Assembly: GCA_030068145.1 (NCBI GenBank) | Contig: JAPJBO010000337.1 | Location: 1-64,000 of the forward strand | Source: Diplonema papillatum | Taxonomy: Eukaryota; Euglenozoa; Diplonemea; Diplonemida; Diplonemidae | Reading direction: 5' to 3' | Length of the DNA stretch: 64,000 nt | Part shown: piece by piece, positions 34,456 through 51,489 of the stretch | Position numbering within the stretch: the first letter of the stretch is position 1 | Layout of the letters: each line of letters begins with the position of its first letter | Program-made: the position numbers and the translations under genes | Notes under the pieces: model-generated | The model's database searches: none | The model's input: only the letters and a program-made list of their open reading frames with translations | What the model was told of the DNA's origin: nothing

Positions 34456-37164
34456 TTTGGCTTTGCCGGTATGGCCTCCCCCCCCCTCGGATTATTTCGG
34501 CCAGGCCTGTTTGTCGCATTGTATTTCCAGCACTTTTTCGGCTAAACAGCCATAGGCGGCGTTTTGGCGGTTGATCAGAATTCCCAACCAGAACATGAAA
34601 CAGGACAGGCACGCACAAAAAAATCGAGGGCAGCTTTGCTTGAAATTCCGTGCTGTTGTTGAGTCCCCGGGAGGGACGACGAAAGAATGGGCCCCTTGGA
34701 TTTTTTTTATTTGGGACAAGCCTCTCTGCGGCGCAGACATTGCGGTTCCGGAAAGAGGCTGGTCTCTCTCATTATTAGACTGTTTCTTGTGCTATGAACT
34801 TTCTAAAGCTTGGTCGGAGCCTGCGCGACCTTTCGCAGAAGGAAACTTGTGCATTGGCAGAAACGGGGAAGACAGTAATTGCCACAGAGTTGATGAAATG
34901 AAAGCGAGAATTCGGGAAAAAGCCCTAGCTCTTTAGATGCACGACTAAACGAGAGGCTAGCGCGCAAGGTTTGCCTGATCGCTATCGTACTTCCGCGGAA
35001 ACTTCGCTGGGAAAACTCTGGGGACTTATAGTCTCCGAGGGGACGACAATTGAATGCGTACTTAGATGGTCTTTTTGGCTTCTGCATGTCTTGCTTCTGC
35101 GGAAAAAGGCCGCATTGGCAGAGACGGGGAACGTAGCATCTGCCACCTAGTTCATGTACAAAAAAGCGAGAACTCGGGACCTCCACTTTCTAGCGGACCA
35201 GGTAAGCTGTCGCTCTGCTAGTGGCGGCTCTCCATGATTCAGACAACTGAACTTAAGCGATAGCCATGCCTACGCCGGCCTAACCATATTTTCACCTCAG
35301 CATTCGGCGAAGTAAATCCGAGCTCACATACACTTGCAGATTAAAAACCGATTGGCAATACTCTCCTCGTGTCCACCGCTTCGTTCTTGCTGCTCCGATG
35401 ATGCAAAACAAACGTGGAAAAAAAACAGAAAATGATTATCGTGGGGTCCGACGCCCCAGATCACGAACACGGACTTGAAAACAAAGGTGGGCAAGCGAGG
35501 GGTGAAAACATGGCGTTACTCGGGAATGCAACGGGGTAGTAACCTCTACTCAAATCTTGTATCTTCGAAGACTAACTTTGTGGTGTTTCAACGGTCTCTT
35601 CGGAGTAAATTTCGAACATCCGGGCCGTTTTTCCGAGGGGTCCCTGCCTAACATTTTCCAACTACCGTAGGTGGTTGTAGGTACGCACGTGCTGGGCAAC
35701 AATGTTTTTTGTGGCGTGGAGACGAGCTCTTTCCACGGGAACAACCTCGAAGCTCTTATTATTCTCGCGTTCTACTGTTTTCTGTTGTCAACAACAACAT
35801 TACTCCCAACGTCGTTTCGTTGCCTTTTGGTGATGGGGGGTTTGGGGGGTTTCTTAACCGTGCTATTTGAGAAAGATTAGAAGGGTCGTAATCCGAGCTG
35901 GGTAGTGTCTTGTGGGGGGGTCATTATTCGGTTCGTTTCTTTCAGCGCGAAAACCGGTGTGCCCGTCGAAGGAGCACGGACAAGGGCCCCGCCCAAAGAT
36001 CGTGCGTTGAAGGAGATTTAGGTGGCAAGGGATAGCCAAATCCCTCGCGTGTGCAGGCTTTCGGATGTTGCCTCTTTTGGTGGCTCTTCATTTCTTTCTG
36101 CTCTTGGGTCTATCCTCTTTCAGAGGCGGCAGGGCGTGTAACTCAAAAGAAATACGACGACTGATTTGATGGGTCCATCTTTTCACATCAATCGGTAGCT
36201 CTGTGGCTGACTTCGACAGATCTACCCTCTCGTAAGCGAGTGCCACTACGTGGTAGCCACGTTACGGCGATCAATTGACGGTGCTGCCTTGACTCTTCTC
36301 AGGGGTGGTTTCTCCGAGGTGGATCAACGGACCATTGTTGGTACCACAGGTTTCTAACAACTAGCGGTGCCAAGAGCCGATTGCGCTCATTGCATTGGCA
36401 GTTTTGTTGTCATGTTGCTAGAGCTGACACTGCACGTCGATTGTTGGTGAAAAGCTGAAAAGGAGTTCGGGGTTCCTAGCGAGCAAGTTGTAACTCTGTG
36501 GTGGTCATTTGCAAGCGCAACACTACGGTGCAGCCTAGCTGGGTTTATTGGAACTCTATTGGCCAGTGATCTCTTGAAAGCTCGACAAACCTGCTCTATG
36601 GTGGCTAGATCGCAGGAAGAAAACGGCAGATATTTGTGACTCTTTTTCTTTTGTGTGTGCGTGTTGGAGAGGGAGGAGGACGAACTGAACGCTTCAAAAG
36701 AAATCTGCGTATCTCCTCTTTAGCCCACCAGCACGACCCCAGAAAAAGGAAGAAAAGGAAGGTTGGTTGCTGTGTGCATCGAGCGGGACACGCACTCACC
36801 TAAAAACAAACCGCAGTTTAGAAAGAGACCAAAACTTTGCAAATGTTTATGTTTGTTGAAAGAAGAAGGGGGTTCCGAGAACCGATGCGTCTCTTCGGAC
36901 GAGGCAGGTCCAGTTGCAAGCAACGAGCTCCCTTGCTTTCAAGAACATGCTTTGCTTCTTCGGGATTTCGACGAAGCAAGCAAGATCCGAAAGTCACGAA
37001 GAGCAACGCCGGAAAGGACAATTTGCGCTGGCCATCAAACTGCACGTCCTTGCTATGCTTGGCCCCCCTGCCTAGAATGAGACCTGTGACAACTGTGGCG
37101 GTTGGAATGTCATTCGAAGAGAACGATGAATCGCGCGGTATTTTTCAACACGTTGGGCCGCCCG
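34456..37164. other. spacer of about 2.7 kb without a supported gene
   Basis: A partial family G copy lies at 34552-34622. Two related stretches at about 34850-34930 and 35105-35180 share CATTGGCAGAnACGGGGAA and AAAGCGAGAA-TCGGG. The rest (35200-37160) has no recognisable repeat or domain. Confidence 0.45.
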
Positions 37165-37868
37165 GATCCGATTCGGAAGGGACATGCCGGCGGCGAAAGC
37201 CCAGGTGTGAATCGAATCAGTCGTATAACCACGTGTCGTCTTCTGAGTCCACACTGCTAACCGCGTCGGACATGCCGGTGGCGAAGGTCTGGGTGTGAAT
37301 CGAATCAGTCGTCTAACCACATGTCGTCTTCTGAGTCCACACTGCTAACCACGTCGGACATGCCGGTGGTGAAGGTCTGGGTGTGAATCGAATCAGTCGT
37401 CTAACCACATGTCGTCTTCTGAGTCCACACTGCTAACCACGTCGGACATGCCGGTGGTGAAGGTCTGGGTGTGAATCGAATCAGTCGTATAACCACATGT
37501 CGTCTTCTGAGTCCACACTGCTAACCACGTCGGACATGCCGGTGGCGAAGGTCTGGGTGTGAATCGAATCAGTCGTCTAACCACATGTCGTCTTCTGAGT
37601 CCACACTGCTAACCACGTCGGACATGCCGGTGGTGAAGGTCTGGATGTGAATCGAATCAGTCGTATAACCACATGTCGTCTTCTGAGTCCACACTGCTAA
37701 CCACGTCGGACATGCCGGTGGCGAAGGTCTGGGTGTGAATCGAATCAGTCGTCTAACCACATGTCGTCTTCTGAGTCCACACTGCTAACCACGTCGGACA
37801 TGCCGGTGGTGAAGGTCTGGGTGTGAATCGAATCAGTCGTCTAACCACATGTCGTCTTCTGAGTCCAC
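37165..37868. repeat. 88-bp tandem array made from the end of the 1574-residue gene
   Basis: Eight units, with the GTCGTCTTCTGAGTCCACAC word at 88-bp spacing (37235 through 37851). The last unit is the genuine C-terminus of the gene at 37833-42557. Read on the minus strand each unit repeats the codons for SDVVSSVDSEDDMWLDD or the WLYD variant, the stop codon and 3' flank. Variant bases partly alternate (GTCTAACC/GTATAACC), which hints at a 176-bp higher-order unit. Confidence 0.93.
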
Positions 37869-40280
37869 ACTGCTAACCACGTCGGACCAAGCAGTTCCGA
37901 TGGGAAGAACAGGGGCCGGATCCGATTCGGAAGGGACGTGCCGGTTGAGGAAGTCCATCGAAGAAAACGCGGACGGAGCGGCCGCCGCGTCGGGCGGCTG
38001 GGTCTCGGCGAACCAGCCGAGGAGCCGGTACTTCGCCATGTCCTCCTCGGACCCCGTCTCCCAGTCGCCGTTGACGTGCTTGAGGGGGTCCGCGCCGCGG
38101 TTCGCCGGACCGGCGAAGCGGTCGTGCGGCCGCGCCGGGCGGTGCCGCCCGCTGTACCTCAGCACGTCGGCCTTCAGCGAGTTCCGCGGCTTCGCCTCGA
38201 AGCGGTCTTGCCGCGCAGTCGGAAACCGGGACGATCCCTCGTAGCGGTGTGCGTCTCGCCTGCCGTAGTCACGGGGCGCGTCGTACCTCCCCTGCGGCTG
38301 CCCCCGGCTTCTGTCGTGGGTTCGGTCCCTGTCCGTCTGCGGCCTCTTGGCCGCCCCTCGGTACTCCCCCCGCAGCCCGTCGGCCGACAGCCCGCGCGGC
38401 TCTTTGTAGCCCGGCTCGCCCTTCTCCCCTCCCCGCACCCGCCTCGCGTCGGCGGCGTCCTTCTTCGGCATCTCGTCCTCGTGCGCCGGCCCCCGGCTCC
38501 GGGGACCCTGCCTCGTCTCGTGCATGTCCGCGCTTCGGTACCGCAGTCGAGTCCCTTCGGGCGCCCCGCCAGCCCGGCCTCTGTCGTCGTGGCGATCTTC
38601 GCGGGTCAACTCGTTCGACATGCGCGGCGCGGGGCTTTTCCGACCCCACGCGTCTTCGGAGAGATTCCGGTGCACCGTGTACGAAGCGACCGGTCGCGTG
38701 TCTCTGAAGCCTTTCGGCGTGCGTTCGGCGGCGGGGTCGCAGGGAACGGACGCGGGCGAGAGGACGCTGCGGATGTGGTCGTAAGGCACGGGTGCCTGCC
38801 CGGGCTTCGGCGGCTGGTCGCTGGCCGACGACACCCGGTGCGAGAAGCTCGCCTCCAACGCCAGCCTCCCCGGCGACAAGACCCCGCCGCTACTCGGCTC
38901 TAGCCGTTCCCCGAGGTCGCGCTCCTTCCGCGCGCCGTCCCCGTGGCTCCCACGCCGCTCGCCCCGCCACGGCAGGCGATCGTCCGACGGCGCCGGCCGC
39001 GTCCACCGCTGCCGCGCCGCGGCCTGCTCCGCTTGCTCGCCCTGCCGCACGCTGCGCAGGTCCTTCAGGTCCAACCCGCCGCCCCCCGCACCCGCCGCCC
39101 AAGGGGTCCGGATCGACGGCGAACCGTTCGCGCGGTAACTGGTGAACCGCCGGCCGTCGTCGCCCCGCGCCGCGGACGACGCGAACGACCGGTACAGACC
39201 GCCGGTCGCTGCCTTTAAAGGCGGGTGCTCGACGGAGTCGGACAGGTCGTCCTCTGTTGCCCGCCGCTCGGCCCCGGCCCGGAAGCGCGGCTGCGACTCG
39301 GGGCGGTGCCCGTCGGCAAAAAACCGGGGCGGCGGCGCGTTGCCCCGCGCCGGGAAGCTCTCGCTTCCCGACAGCCGGCGTCGGGCGGTGCCGGCGGCGG
39401 GGGGGTGGCGGAGGAGGCTGCCGTCCTCGCGGAACCGCCACGCGGCGGGGCGCCTGTGCTCCGCGCTGGACCCCCCCGGGTCCTCGTCGTCGTGCTGGTG
39501 GGTGGTGTCTGGTGCGAAGAGCTCTCTGGCGGCGCGGGGCTGCCCCGCGTAGTGGGCGGCCTCCTCCTTCTTGCCGTTCTCGAGGTCCCCTCCTTGCGCG
39601 TCGGACGGCGGCGACGCCAGCACGCCGCCGTCGCGCCCTCCCCCCCTGCTGCTCCGCGGGCTCACGACCACGCAGTCGGACGTCCCGCCGCAGTACGGCG
39701 CGTCCCCCCGCTGCCGCGGCTTGTCTTCGCCACGGGTGGGCTGCACGCTCGGCCGCGGCGCCCCCGTGGCGGTTTCGCCCGCAGACGCGGGGGGGCGGGA
39801 GGCCGCGAGGCCGTCGGTGCGGGGGGACGACCTGCAGGGGCTGAGGGGGTCCTGGGAGGCGAACGGCGACGCCGCGAAGTCGACCGACCGGCGCCGTGGG
39901 CGGGCAGTGTCGGGCGTGGCGTCGGCGGGCTCCGTGGTGCCGCCGGTGCCGCGGGGCTGCTGCTGCTCCTTCTGCGTGGGCTGCGACTCCGGCAGCCCGG
40001 TTCGTGGCGGGGCGGGGCGTGCGTCGGCTGCGTCGGCCAGCGCACTGTCCGCGGTGTGCGCGTACGGGCCGCTGAAGCGACCAGGGCTGGGCAACGGGCG
40101 GCCTGGCGGACGGGTTGACAGTTCTTCTACAGCGTCGTGCTGCTGCTGCGTGTGCAGTGATTCCGACAGCCCCGCGTCTAACGCAATGTCCGCGGTGTGC
40201 GTGTAGGCGCCGCTGAAACGACCAGGACTGGCCAACGGCCTGCCTGGCGGACAGAACGACAGTTCTTCTGCAGTGTCGCG

Positions 40281-40314
<34 letters not shown>

Positions 40315-42093
40315 GAGTGCAGCGATTCCGACAGCCCTGCGTCCAACGCGCTCTCCGCGGCGTACGTGTAAGCACCGCTGAAACGGCCGGGACTGGCCAA
40401 CGGCCTGCCTGGCGGACGGGACGACAGTTCTTCTGCAGTGTCGCGCGGCTGCTGCTGCTGCTGCGAGTGCAGCGATTCCGAGAGCCCCGCGTCCAACGCA
40501 GTGTCCGCGGCGTACGTGTACGGACCACTGAAACGGCCGGGACTGGCCAACGGCCTGCCTGGCGGACGGAACGACGGTTCTTCTGCAGTGTCGCGCGGCG
40601 GCTGCTGCTGCGAGTGCAGCGATTCCGACAGCCCCGCGTCCAACGCCCCGTCCGCGGAGTGCGCGGCCGGGCCGCCGAACCGGCCCGGGCCCGCCAGCGG
40701 GCGGCGCGGCGGGCTGCCGCGCGCCGTCGGCGACAGCGGCGGCGCCGCGTCGCCGCCAGGCCCCGGCGTCAGGTCGCCCGCCGTGCGGCGGCGGCCGTGG
40801 GTCCCGCCGTCCGACACCGGCGAGAGCGGCGGGCCGTCGGCTCCCCCGCCGACCGCGAACCGGCCAGGGCTAAGTATGTGCGCGTCAGACGCCGGCGACA
40901 GCGGGCGGGTATCCACCCCGTTGAACCGCCCTGGGCTGGTGACGGCGTGGCATCCGTCCGCGCCCTTCATCACCACATCGGACAACGGCGACCGCGGGAG
41001 GGAGTCGCTAAACTGGCCCGGACGGGGCAACGCAGCCTTCCGGCTTGCCGCCAACCCCTCACCATCCCGCGGGGGATCGTCCCACAGCCCACGCTTCGTC
41101 GAAGCAGGCTGCTTCCTGGAAGGCAGCCCCGGCGACGGGGTTCCAGGCTTGCCCTGCACCCGTTTCCCGCCGCCCGGGCTCGCCGGCTTCTGCTTCACCG
41201 GCGCACCCCCACCGCCCGGTCCACTGCCGGAGCGGTGTTGCGCGCGGGCCGTCGCCGGCTGTCCCGGGCCCCGCGGCGGCGGCGCCTTCTTCCCCGGGTG
41301 CGGAGGGGCCGCGGCGGCGGCGCGGCCGAGCGACGCGCCGCGGCGCCGGGTCGGCAGGGCGGGCGGCGGGGGGGCCCGGGATTTTGCGGGCTTCGCCGGC
41401 TTTTTGCGCGGCGGAGGGTTCGCCCGCTTGCCGCCGGGCGCCTTCTCCCCCGGGGAATCGGGCTCCTCGCCGTCGTCGCTGCCGCGAGAGTTCTCGCGGA
41501 TGATGCTCTCGACCCCTGCTTGCGGGCAGTCCGACGAGTCCGCGTTGTCGTACTCCGCTGACTCCGCTCGGACCAAGTGTGGCGATCCCAACCCGCCCGC
41601 TGGCGACGCGGATAGCCGCGCTTGCGTGGGGGGCGGCGCTGGGGGCGAGTCCAAACCGCACGGCCGGGCAAGGGCGTGGGGGGCGGCGTCCCGGGGGGAT
41701 GCCGGCCCGGGGAACGCGCCCTTCGGCGTGTTCGGGGCGCCGCGCGCCGACGTCGACAACATCGCGAGTGGGTTCCACCCAAGCCCGAACAAGCCGTCCG
41801 GCGAGGACCCATGCGCCTCCTCGCTTTCGCAAGGGGGGGGTGCCGCCTTCCCTTGCCCGGAAGCCTGCGACCCAGCTGTTGGGCTCGTCGCGTACAGCAC
41901 TGTGTCCAGCGGACTGCCCGGAGCTCTGCCGGGTAGCTCGGCCGACGCCGAACGCGGCACCCGCGGCGGTTGGGCATCGTCGAGCACCGGCGGCCGCACG
42001 ACCGTCTTCGCGAGCTTCTTCGCGGCGGGGGCCCGCGCCGGCGTCGCGGGCGGCGCGCGAGCGGTCGCCGCGAGCTTTGGCGACTTCGTGCGC

Positions 42094-42134
<41 letters not shown>

Positions 42135-42557
42135 CGGCGGCGCCGCCGACTCTGCCGGCGGCGGGAAGCCCCGGGAGAACGCGGACTTCCCCGGCGGCGG
42201 GCCACGCGGCGCGCTGCTGGACCGCCCAGCGGAGCCCAGGGCGTGGCTGGCGGCGGCCGGGCACGGGTGCGCTGCGGACGGGGGGTTGCCTGGCTTGTCG
42301 CGCGGGGCGCCGGGGGGTCTCCGGTTGCGGGCGACCGCGCCGGGCGACGCGGTTTTCCCCTTGCGCAGGCCGGCTTGCAGGGCGGCGGTGTGCTCCTGCG
42401 CTTGGCGGAGCTCGCGCGAGATCAGCTTGTTCGCGCTCCGCGCTTTGTGCAGCTCGCCGACGAGCTCGTCGACTTGTACGTCGGTCCGCGCGGTGCGGAG
42501 CTTAATCGGGACGGGGATGCTGCATCGCGGGGCCGGCGCCTCTCGTCCCTGTGTCAT
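37833..42557 (-). CDS. 1574-residue Pro/Ser/Arg-rich disordered repeat protein
   Basis: A single open frame from ATG 42557, directly after a GTGTAG acceptor. Residues about 25-65 can form a helix (VDELVGELHKARSANKLISR), then the protein is low-complexity: a 12-Gln run near residue 145, Pro/Ala/Arg-rich stretches, and five repeats of about 50-65 residues (about 670-900) built on PPGRPLASPGRFSG and ALDAGLSESLHSQQQ. SPGRF-type motifs recur more widely. The second half is charged (Arg/Asp/Glu) and ends SDVVSSVDSEDDMWLDD. SP-rich, Gln-rich disorder suggests a scaffold or cytoskeletal protein, but no known family is recognised. The opposite-strand 1116-codon frame is a GC shadow. Confidence 0.8.
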
Positions 42558-46858
<4,301 letters not shown>

Positions 46859-47830
46859 TTAGCTAGCCAGCAAAGCCTTTCGTTTGAGGTCGATCTGGTG
46901 GTACTGCACGCGTCCACGTCGGAACTCCTCTTCGTATTCGAGGATCTTCGCGTCGTCGAGCGGTGTGTTGCACATGACGTATTCCAGAGTGTCCGTCTTG
47001 GACTGTATCTCGCGCAGCTCCTTGTCGAGCTTGCTCAGGATGGACGGCTTGGACAGCTGTTCGGTGATGGTTTCCACCTGCGCCTTGATCGCGACGAGGT
47101 CGTTGGCCGCGGAGTCCTGCTGGGCTTTAGCGATGGCGAGCTTGGTCGCTGCTTCGTCCTGCTGGCCGAGGGCTTCGGCGCGCCGCGCCTCGAGCCGGCC
47201 GAGCAGCGTTTTGCGCTCGGCCACGGCCGCCGCGCACGTCGCGGTGAACGGCAGCTTCCGGAAGTAGTCGTCCAGCGCGGTCGGGTTCCTGCTCACGTCG
47301 GCCATCCGTGCCAGCTGCTCGGCGGACAACGCGTCCAGCCCGAAGTCTCCGGGCACGTCTGGCACCAGAGAGCTCTGGAGGTTCGGCAAGGCAGGGAACT
47401 CACGCCCGGGCACCGCACTTGATCGTATGTCAGGTAGGTCAGGTAGGTCGGTCGCGGGGTCGTCTCCGGCCCCGTCGGCTGCTTCGAAAGTGAGGACGAT
47501 GTACAGACGGTGCGTGAGCGACGACGTCAGGTCTGTGCTCTGGACGCTCGAGTTGTTCACCTTGAGCAGGACCCTGCCTATAAACCGGTCGAGCCCGCAC
47601 TTCCGCGCGGGGCAAGTCGGCGAGGCGTCGACAGACTCGAGGACGTACGTCCCCTTCTGGAAGGAGCAGCCCATGGCCTCGTCGGCGGCCTTCGTCACGA
47701 CGACGGGTTCCTCGCCCGGCAGATGCACGGTCGGCGGCCGGACGATCATGTCCTCCATCAAGTAAGTGACCACCGAGGCTAGGTCACGCGTCTGGCTGCT
47801 CGCCCGCACCAGCGCTTCTTCCCGGATCAT
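46859..47830 (-). CDS. PDZ plus VPS37/Mod(r)-like protein
   Basis: 323 residues from ATG 47830; the frame ends at KRKALLAS. Residues about 42-117 look like a PDZ domain (GTYVLESVD, CGLDRFIGRVLLKVNNSSV). After an acidic/Pro linker, residues about 165-320 fit the Mod(r) domain of VPS37, the ESCRT-I subunit that forms a coiled-coil stalk with TSG101/VPS23: LSAEQLARMADVSRNPTALD at the start, a long helix (AVAERKTLLGRLEARRAEAL) and a C-terminal RGRVQYHQIDLKRKALL like the RklyHlRk end of the family. ESCRT-I acts in endosomal sorting. An earlier ATG (CACCCGAGTGTAG|ATG) is out of frame, so the exon might also be internal with an acceptor here. VPS37 identity is moderately supported. Confidence 0.65.
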   Translation of the reverse strand: MIREEALVRASSQTRDLASVVTYLMEDMIVRPPTVHLPGEEPVVVTKAADEAMGCSFQKGTYVLESVDASPTCPARKCGLDRFIGRVLLKVNNSSVQSTDLTSSLTHRLYIVLTFEAADGAGDDPATDLPDLPDIRSSAVPGREFPALPNLQSSLVPDVPGDFGLDALSAEQLARMADVSRNPTALDDYFRKLPFTATCAAAVAERKTLLGRLEARRAEALGQQDEAATKLAIAKAQQDSAANDLVAIKAQVETITEQLSKPSILSKLDKELREIQSKTDTLEYVMCNTPLDDAKILEYEEEFRRGRVQYHQIDLKRKALLAS

Positions 47831-47984
47831 GCTCTGCTCATCTACACTCGGGTGGCACACGTTGCTCTGGCCTGTTTTTAGTGGGTGTCGGGTAGTGAAC
47901 GGGATGTACACATATTTGCACACTTTAACGATGGCTAGCCAAGTTTGTGACTAACAAGTTTTTTTCGCCGGGTGCGTACTATTT

Positions 47985-48515
47985 TTCCCTCCTCCCCATG
48001 TATCGGTCCATGGTTCCCGGGACGGTAAAAAACGCCGAAGTTACTTTACGTCCCGCCAAAAAAGTAAAGAATTTCGATTTCTCGCTAACTGCTGGTACAC
48101 TCCTATGGCAAGAATCTGCACAATTAGGTCACAAAACCAAGTGGATGACGACTATGCGTCGTGCCAAGAGCTCCTTGTCCAGCTCCAGCTCCACAAGTCT
48201 TGGCGATAGGCATGAATCTTGTAAAATACTCCTGCACTGAGAGGGTTGTACTTTTTTTCCCTCCTCCCCATGTATCGGTCCATGGTTCCCGGGACGGTAA
48301 AAAACGCCGAAGTTACTTAACGTCCCGCCAGAAAAGTAAAGAATTTCGATTTCTCGCTAATTGCTGGTACACTCCTATGGCAGAAATCTGCACAATTAGG
48401 TCACAAAATCAAGTGGATGACGACTATGCGTCGTGCCAAGAGCTCCTTGTCCAGCTCCAGCTCCACAAGTCTTGGCGATAGGCATGAATCTTGTAAAATA
48501 CTCCTGCACTGCATC
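47985..48515. repeat. 272-bp direct duplication
   Basis: CCATGTATCGGTCCATGG at about 47998 and 48270 start two copies that run through ATGACGACTATGCGTCGTGC and CTTGGCGATAGGCATGAATC. A diverged third relative (48520-48700) shares CATACCAAGAGCTTCCCGTC and CACGAGTCTTGGTGAAAAT. Noncoding. Confidence 0.9.
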
Positions 48516-51489
48516 AGAGGGTTGTACTTTTTTTCCCGGCAACAAAGCGCCATTTTCCAGTCATTCCTAAAGGCAATGGATGTCCAAAAGAGATAGAACC
48601 CACGAAATCCTGCCGACAGAGCGTCATACCAAGAGCTTCCCGTCCAGCTCTGCGTCATCAAACACGAGTCTTGGTGAAAATAAATGCGCCTGCCCTGCAG
48701 TAGCAGAGACGGGTACACAGCACTTGTAGTCATCGTGTGTGTGTGTTTAAGTTCAGGGCTTTGAGTGGATAACGTCTGAATCGAAGTATAGCCCACTTGT
48801 CGCTTTCACCAGCCGGCTTTGAGTTTCCGACACCTTGCTTTTGGGTCCTGTGACTCCTCTCCGAAGGGTGGGTGGGGCGGGTTCCTTCGGGGGACGGATA
48901 GAGTGTGGGGGGCTGTTAGCTTCTCCATCCGGCACTCGGCTCAAGACTTCTGTTTTCATCGTGCGGTGTTAGCTGCACGGGTTTTTCGGCCCCGTGCAAC
49001 AGCTGAGTGTCTTCACACAGGCGGCACATCTCACCCGAGGATGTGACAAGCTCTCTCTGTGCAATGAGCTTGGCCTGACCAGCTGTTCCAAACTCCTGGT
49101 GCAAGCACCCGTCATGGTCGGCGGTCACTACCTGGGTCACAGTTTTGAGTCCTGTATCGAGACTCGCTCGCACGGGGAAGTGGCGCGAATCACTTGTCGC
49201 CAAGCATTCTGCAATGTTGACGACTGCTACCCCCGTGTGTGTGTGTGGGTGTGGCTGGATGTATGTGTGTCCAGAGACATGCACATGCCTACACTATTCA
49301 TTATTTGCCTGCACACATGCATAGATTGGGTGAAATTTCTTCTTTCTTGCTTTTCGCCGCAGTCGGGAAAAAAACGTACTCCCGGAAAAAAAAATTACGT
49401 TTTACCGGGAAGAAGAGTGCGTTGGCCCTCAAAAAGACTGACGCCCTCGGGCGAAAACAGCCCGAGGAGGAAAAATGCACTTTTTCTTCCCGGTAGTCAG
49501 GGGTATTGTTCGCTTGAGATTCCGGGATTTTAAAGTCTCCGGATGACCTTCGTAAGATAAGTTGAAAGGACAGGCGCTTCGTGCGTGCCGGTTGATCGTT
49601 TTCCCACTTGTATTTACTCTGTGTCATTTTCAGGTTAGGAATTCTGATCCACCACCAAAACACGCTGCCTACGTCTGTTTAGCCTGCACAATACATTGCA
49701 GGGCGGCCGCGAGACTGCTCAAAAATACTCGACGTAGCTGCTTTGACTCCGGATGGAAGGGAGGGAATGTAGAGGTAGAGGGGCAAATACAATACAAACA
49801 CAATCTGGTTTGTTCTTCGCTTACACGACCGTGTGTTGTTTTCTAACTCAGGACTTTGACCTGTTGTGTTTGTGTGTCGTGTCGTGTAGGGGTAGACCCG
49901 CACGACCTCACGTCCGTTCAACGGTATGTACGGTTCTGGGTCTGGCAGCATCGTCGGGCATTTCCTTCCGATGTCGGCGCTTATGTAAAAATAGAAAGTC
50001 GGGTGCATACCATAGAATCGCACCTTTGCCGACGACGTTGGGAAGTCGTTCGGCAGCAGGATGTCAAATGAGACTTGTCCAATACCAGAAAGCACGAAGG
50101 GGACCAGGATGCCGGTCTGTGGAGAGAAGTGGGTAACAGTGGTTAATGGCGGGTGAGGTCAAGCCTGCTTGTTGGTCGAGACTATTGAGCCCGAAGCCAG
50201 AGAGGCTGCCCTGTACGGATTTGCGTGCCCCTCCTCAGTCGCTCGGTACTGCGCGCTGTTGGGCAAAAACTTCTGCAGGGACCATGTATGACACCTCAAC
50301 AACAAGCAATGGATGGTATCTAAACCTGTCAAAGATCACGATTGGTGGGCAAGTCTGGTGCAAACACCCGCGGTAACTAGCACCAATAGCGTACATTGAT
50401 GCTGCTGCTGAAAGCTTGCAGTTGGATCCAGAGTTCAGGTTCATGGTCCAGTAGCTGATACGCAGAGGGCTGGGATAACTCGCATCAAGGCCTGTGAACG
50501 GTGGGGAGTTTGCAGCTGAGCCCACCCTACCAATCCTTCGGGGGAAAATCTTAGTAGGGGAGGGAGGGTCCCGCCAGAGATCGAGAGAGAGACTAGCATG
50601 GAGAATCGTTGGCGACGGAATCTTCAGGGGAATCTTTGGCCGCACCATACCAAACCCGCCTCTTTCTCTCTCCTCGTTCGTATGATTCCCTGAGATGTTC
50701 GCTTCGGCTTGAGCTCGGGATGATGACATTGGGGCCCGGGGAGGAAACCGGGGCTGATGTACAGTCTGGTGTCTTTCGACGTTTCTTGCTATCCTTCGGG
50801 TGGTCAATCCGTTCTCTTTTCTTTTTTTCCATCCATATTTCTGATGTTGATAATGAAGCCGTCGGAGAGATGATGGTGTTTTTTTGTGTTTCCGGCGATA
50901 TTCGCTCAGTCAGTTGCCTGTGACGGCGTTCATTGAGTTGATTTGTACTATTTCACTTACAACAGCTTGATCACCTGCGATGGTCTGCGGTTTCCAAAGC
51001 GGATTGATGGTGGAGACCTTTTTTTGTGTTTCCGGCGATTATCGTGCAGTCAGTTGCCTGTGACGGCGTTCTTTTTGATTGCTGTTAAATAGTCGAAAAG
51101 GTTGCTTAGGCTCGCTGCTGATCTGCTGCTTGACTCTGTAGTGATGACGGAGCTGGCGGTTGATAAAGTGGTGATGGTAGGGTGTCGCGGTGATCGGGAG
51201 GTTTGACGCCGTGCGGGTGCTATGGATGTCTCGCTTGGCGTAGTGCTGATGGAATGGAGGGTTGAGAAGGTGTTGATGTTCTTCTGTTGAACTACCTGAT
51301 GATGACGATCTGCTGACGGGAGGGGAAATGGGGTCGCTTCGGTGTTGAGCTTTCATCTCTCCACAGGTTGATTGACTGGGTTAGAAACGCGGGGTGCTCG
51401 ATTTCGCTCGGGTTGACGTCGTTGTTGATGTTGTTGTTGCAGTTAGAGTTGAAGGCGGTGCTCGTATTGCTGTCCTGTCATACTGCTAC
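48516..51489. other. spacer with family G and B copies
   Basis: A reverse family G copy lies at 49562-49705 and a long family B copy at 49725-50062. A duplicated TTTTTTTGTGTTTCCGGCGAT ... CAGTTGCCTGTGACGGCGTT pair lies at 50878-50938 and 51020-51070. No gene is supported. Confidence 0.45.
49725..50062 (+). repeat. dispersed repeat family B, long copy
   Basis: Starts AATACTCGACGTAGCTGC, continues through GGGGCAAATACAATACAAAC and GACCTCACGTCCGTTCAACG, and ends near GTCGGCGCTTATGTAAAAAT. Other copies lie at 28306-28410 and 43422-43550 (short), 58562-58856 (long) and 63531-63712 (reverse). Confidence 0.8.
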
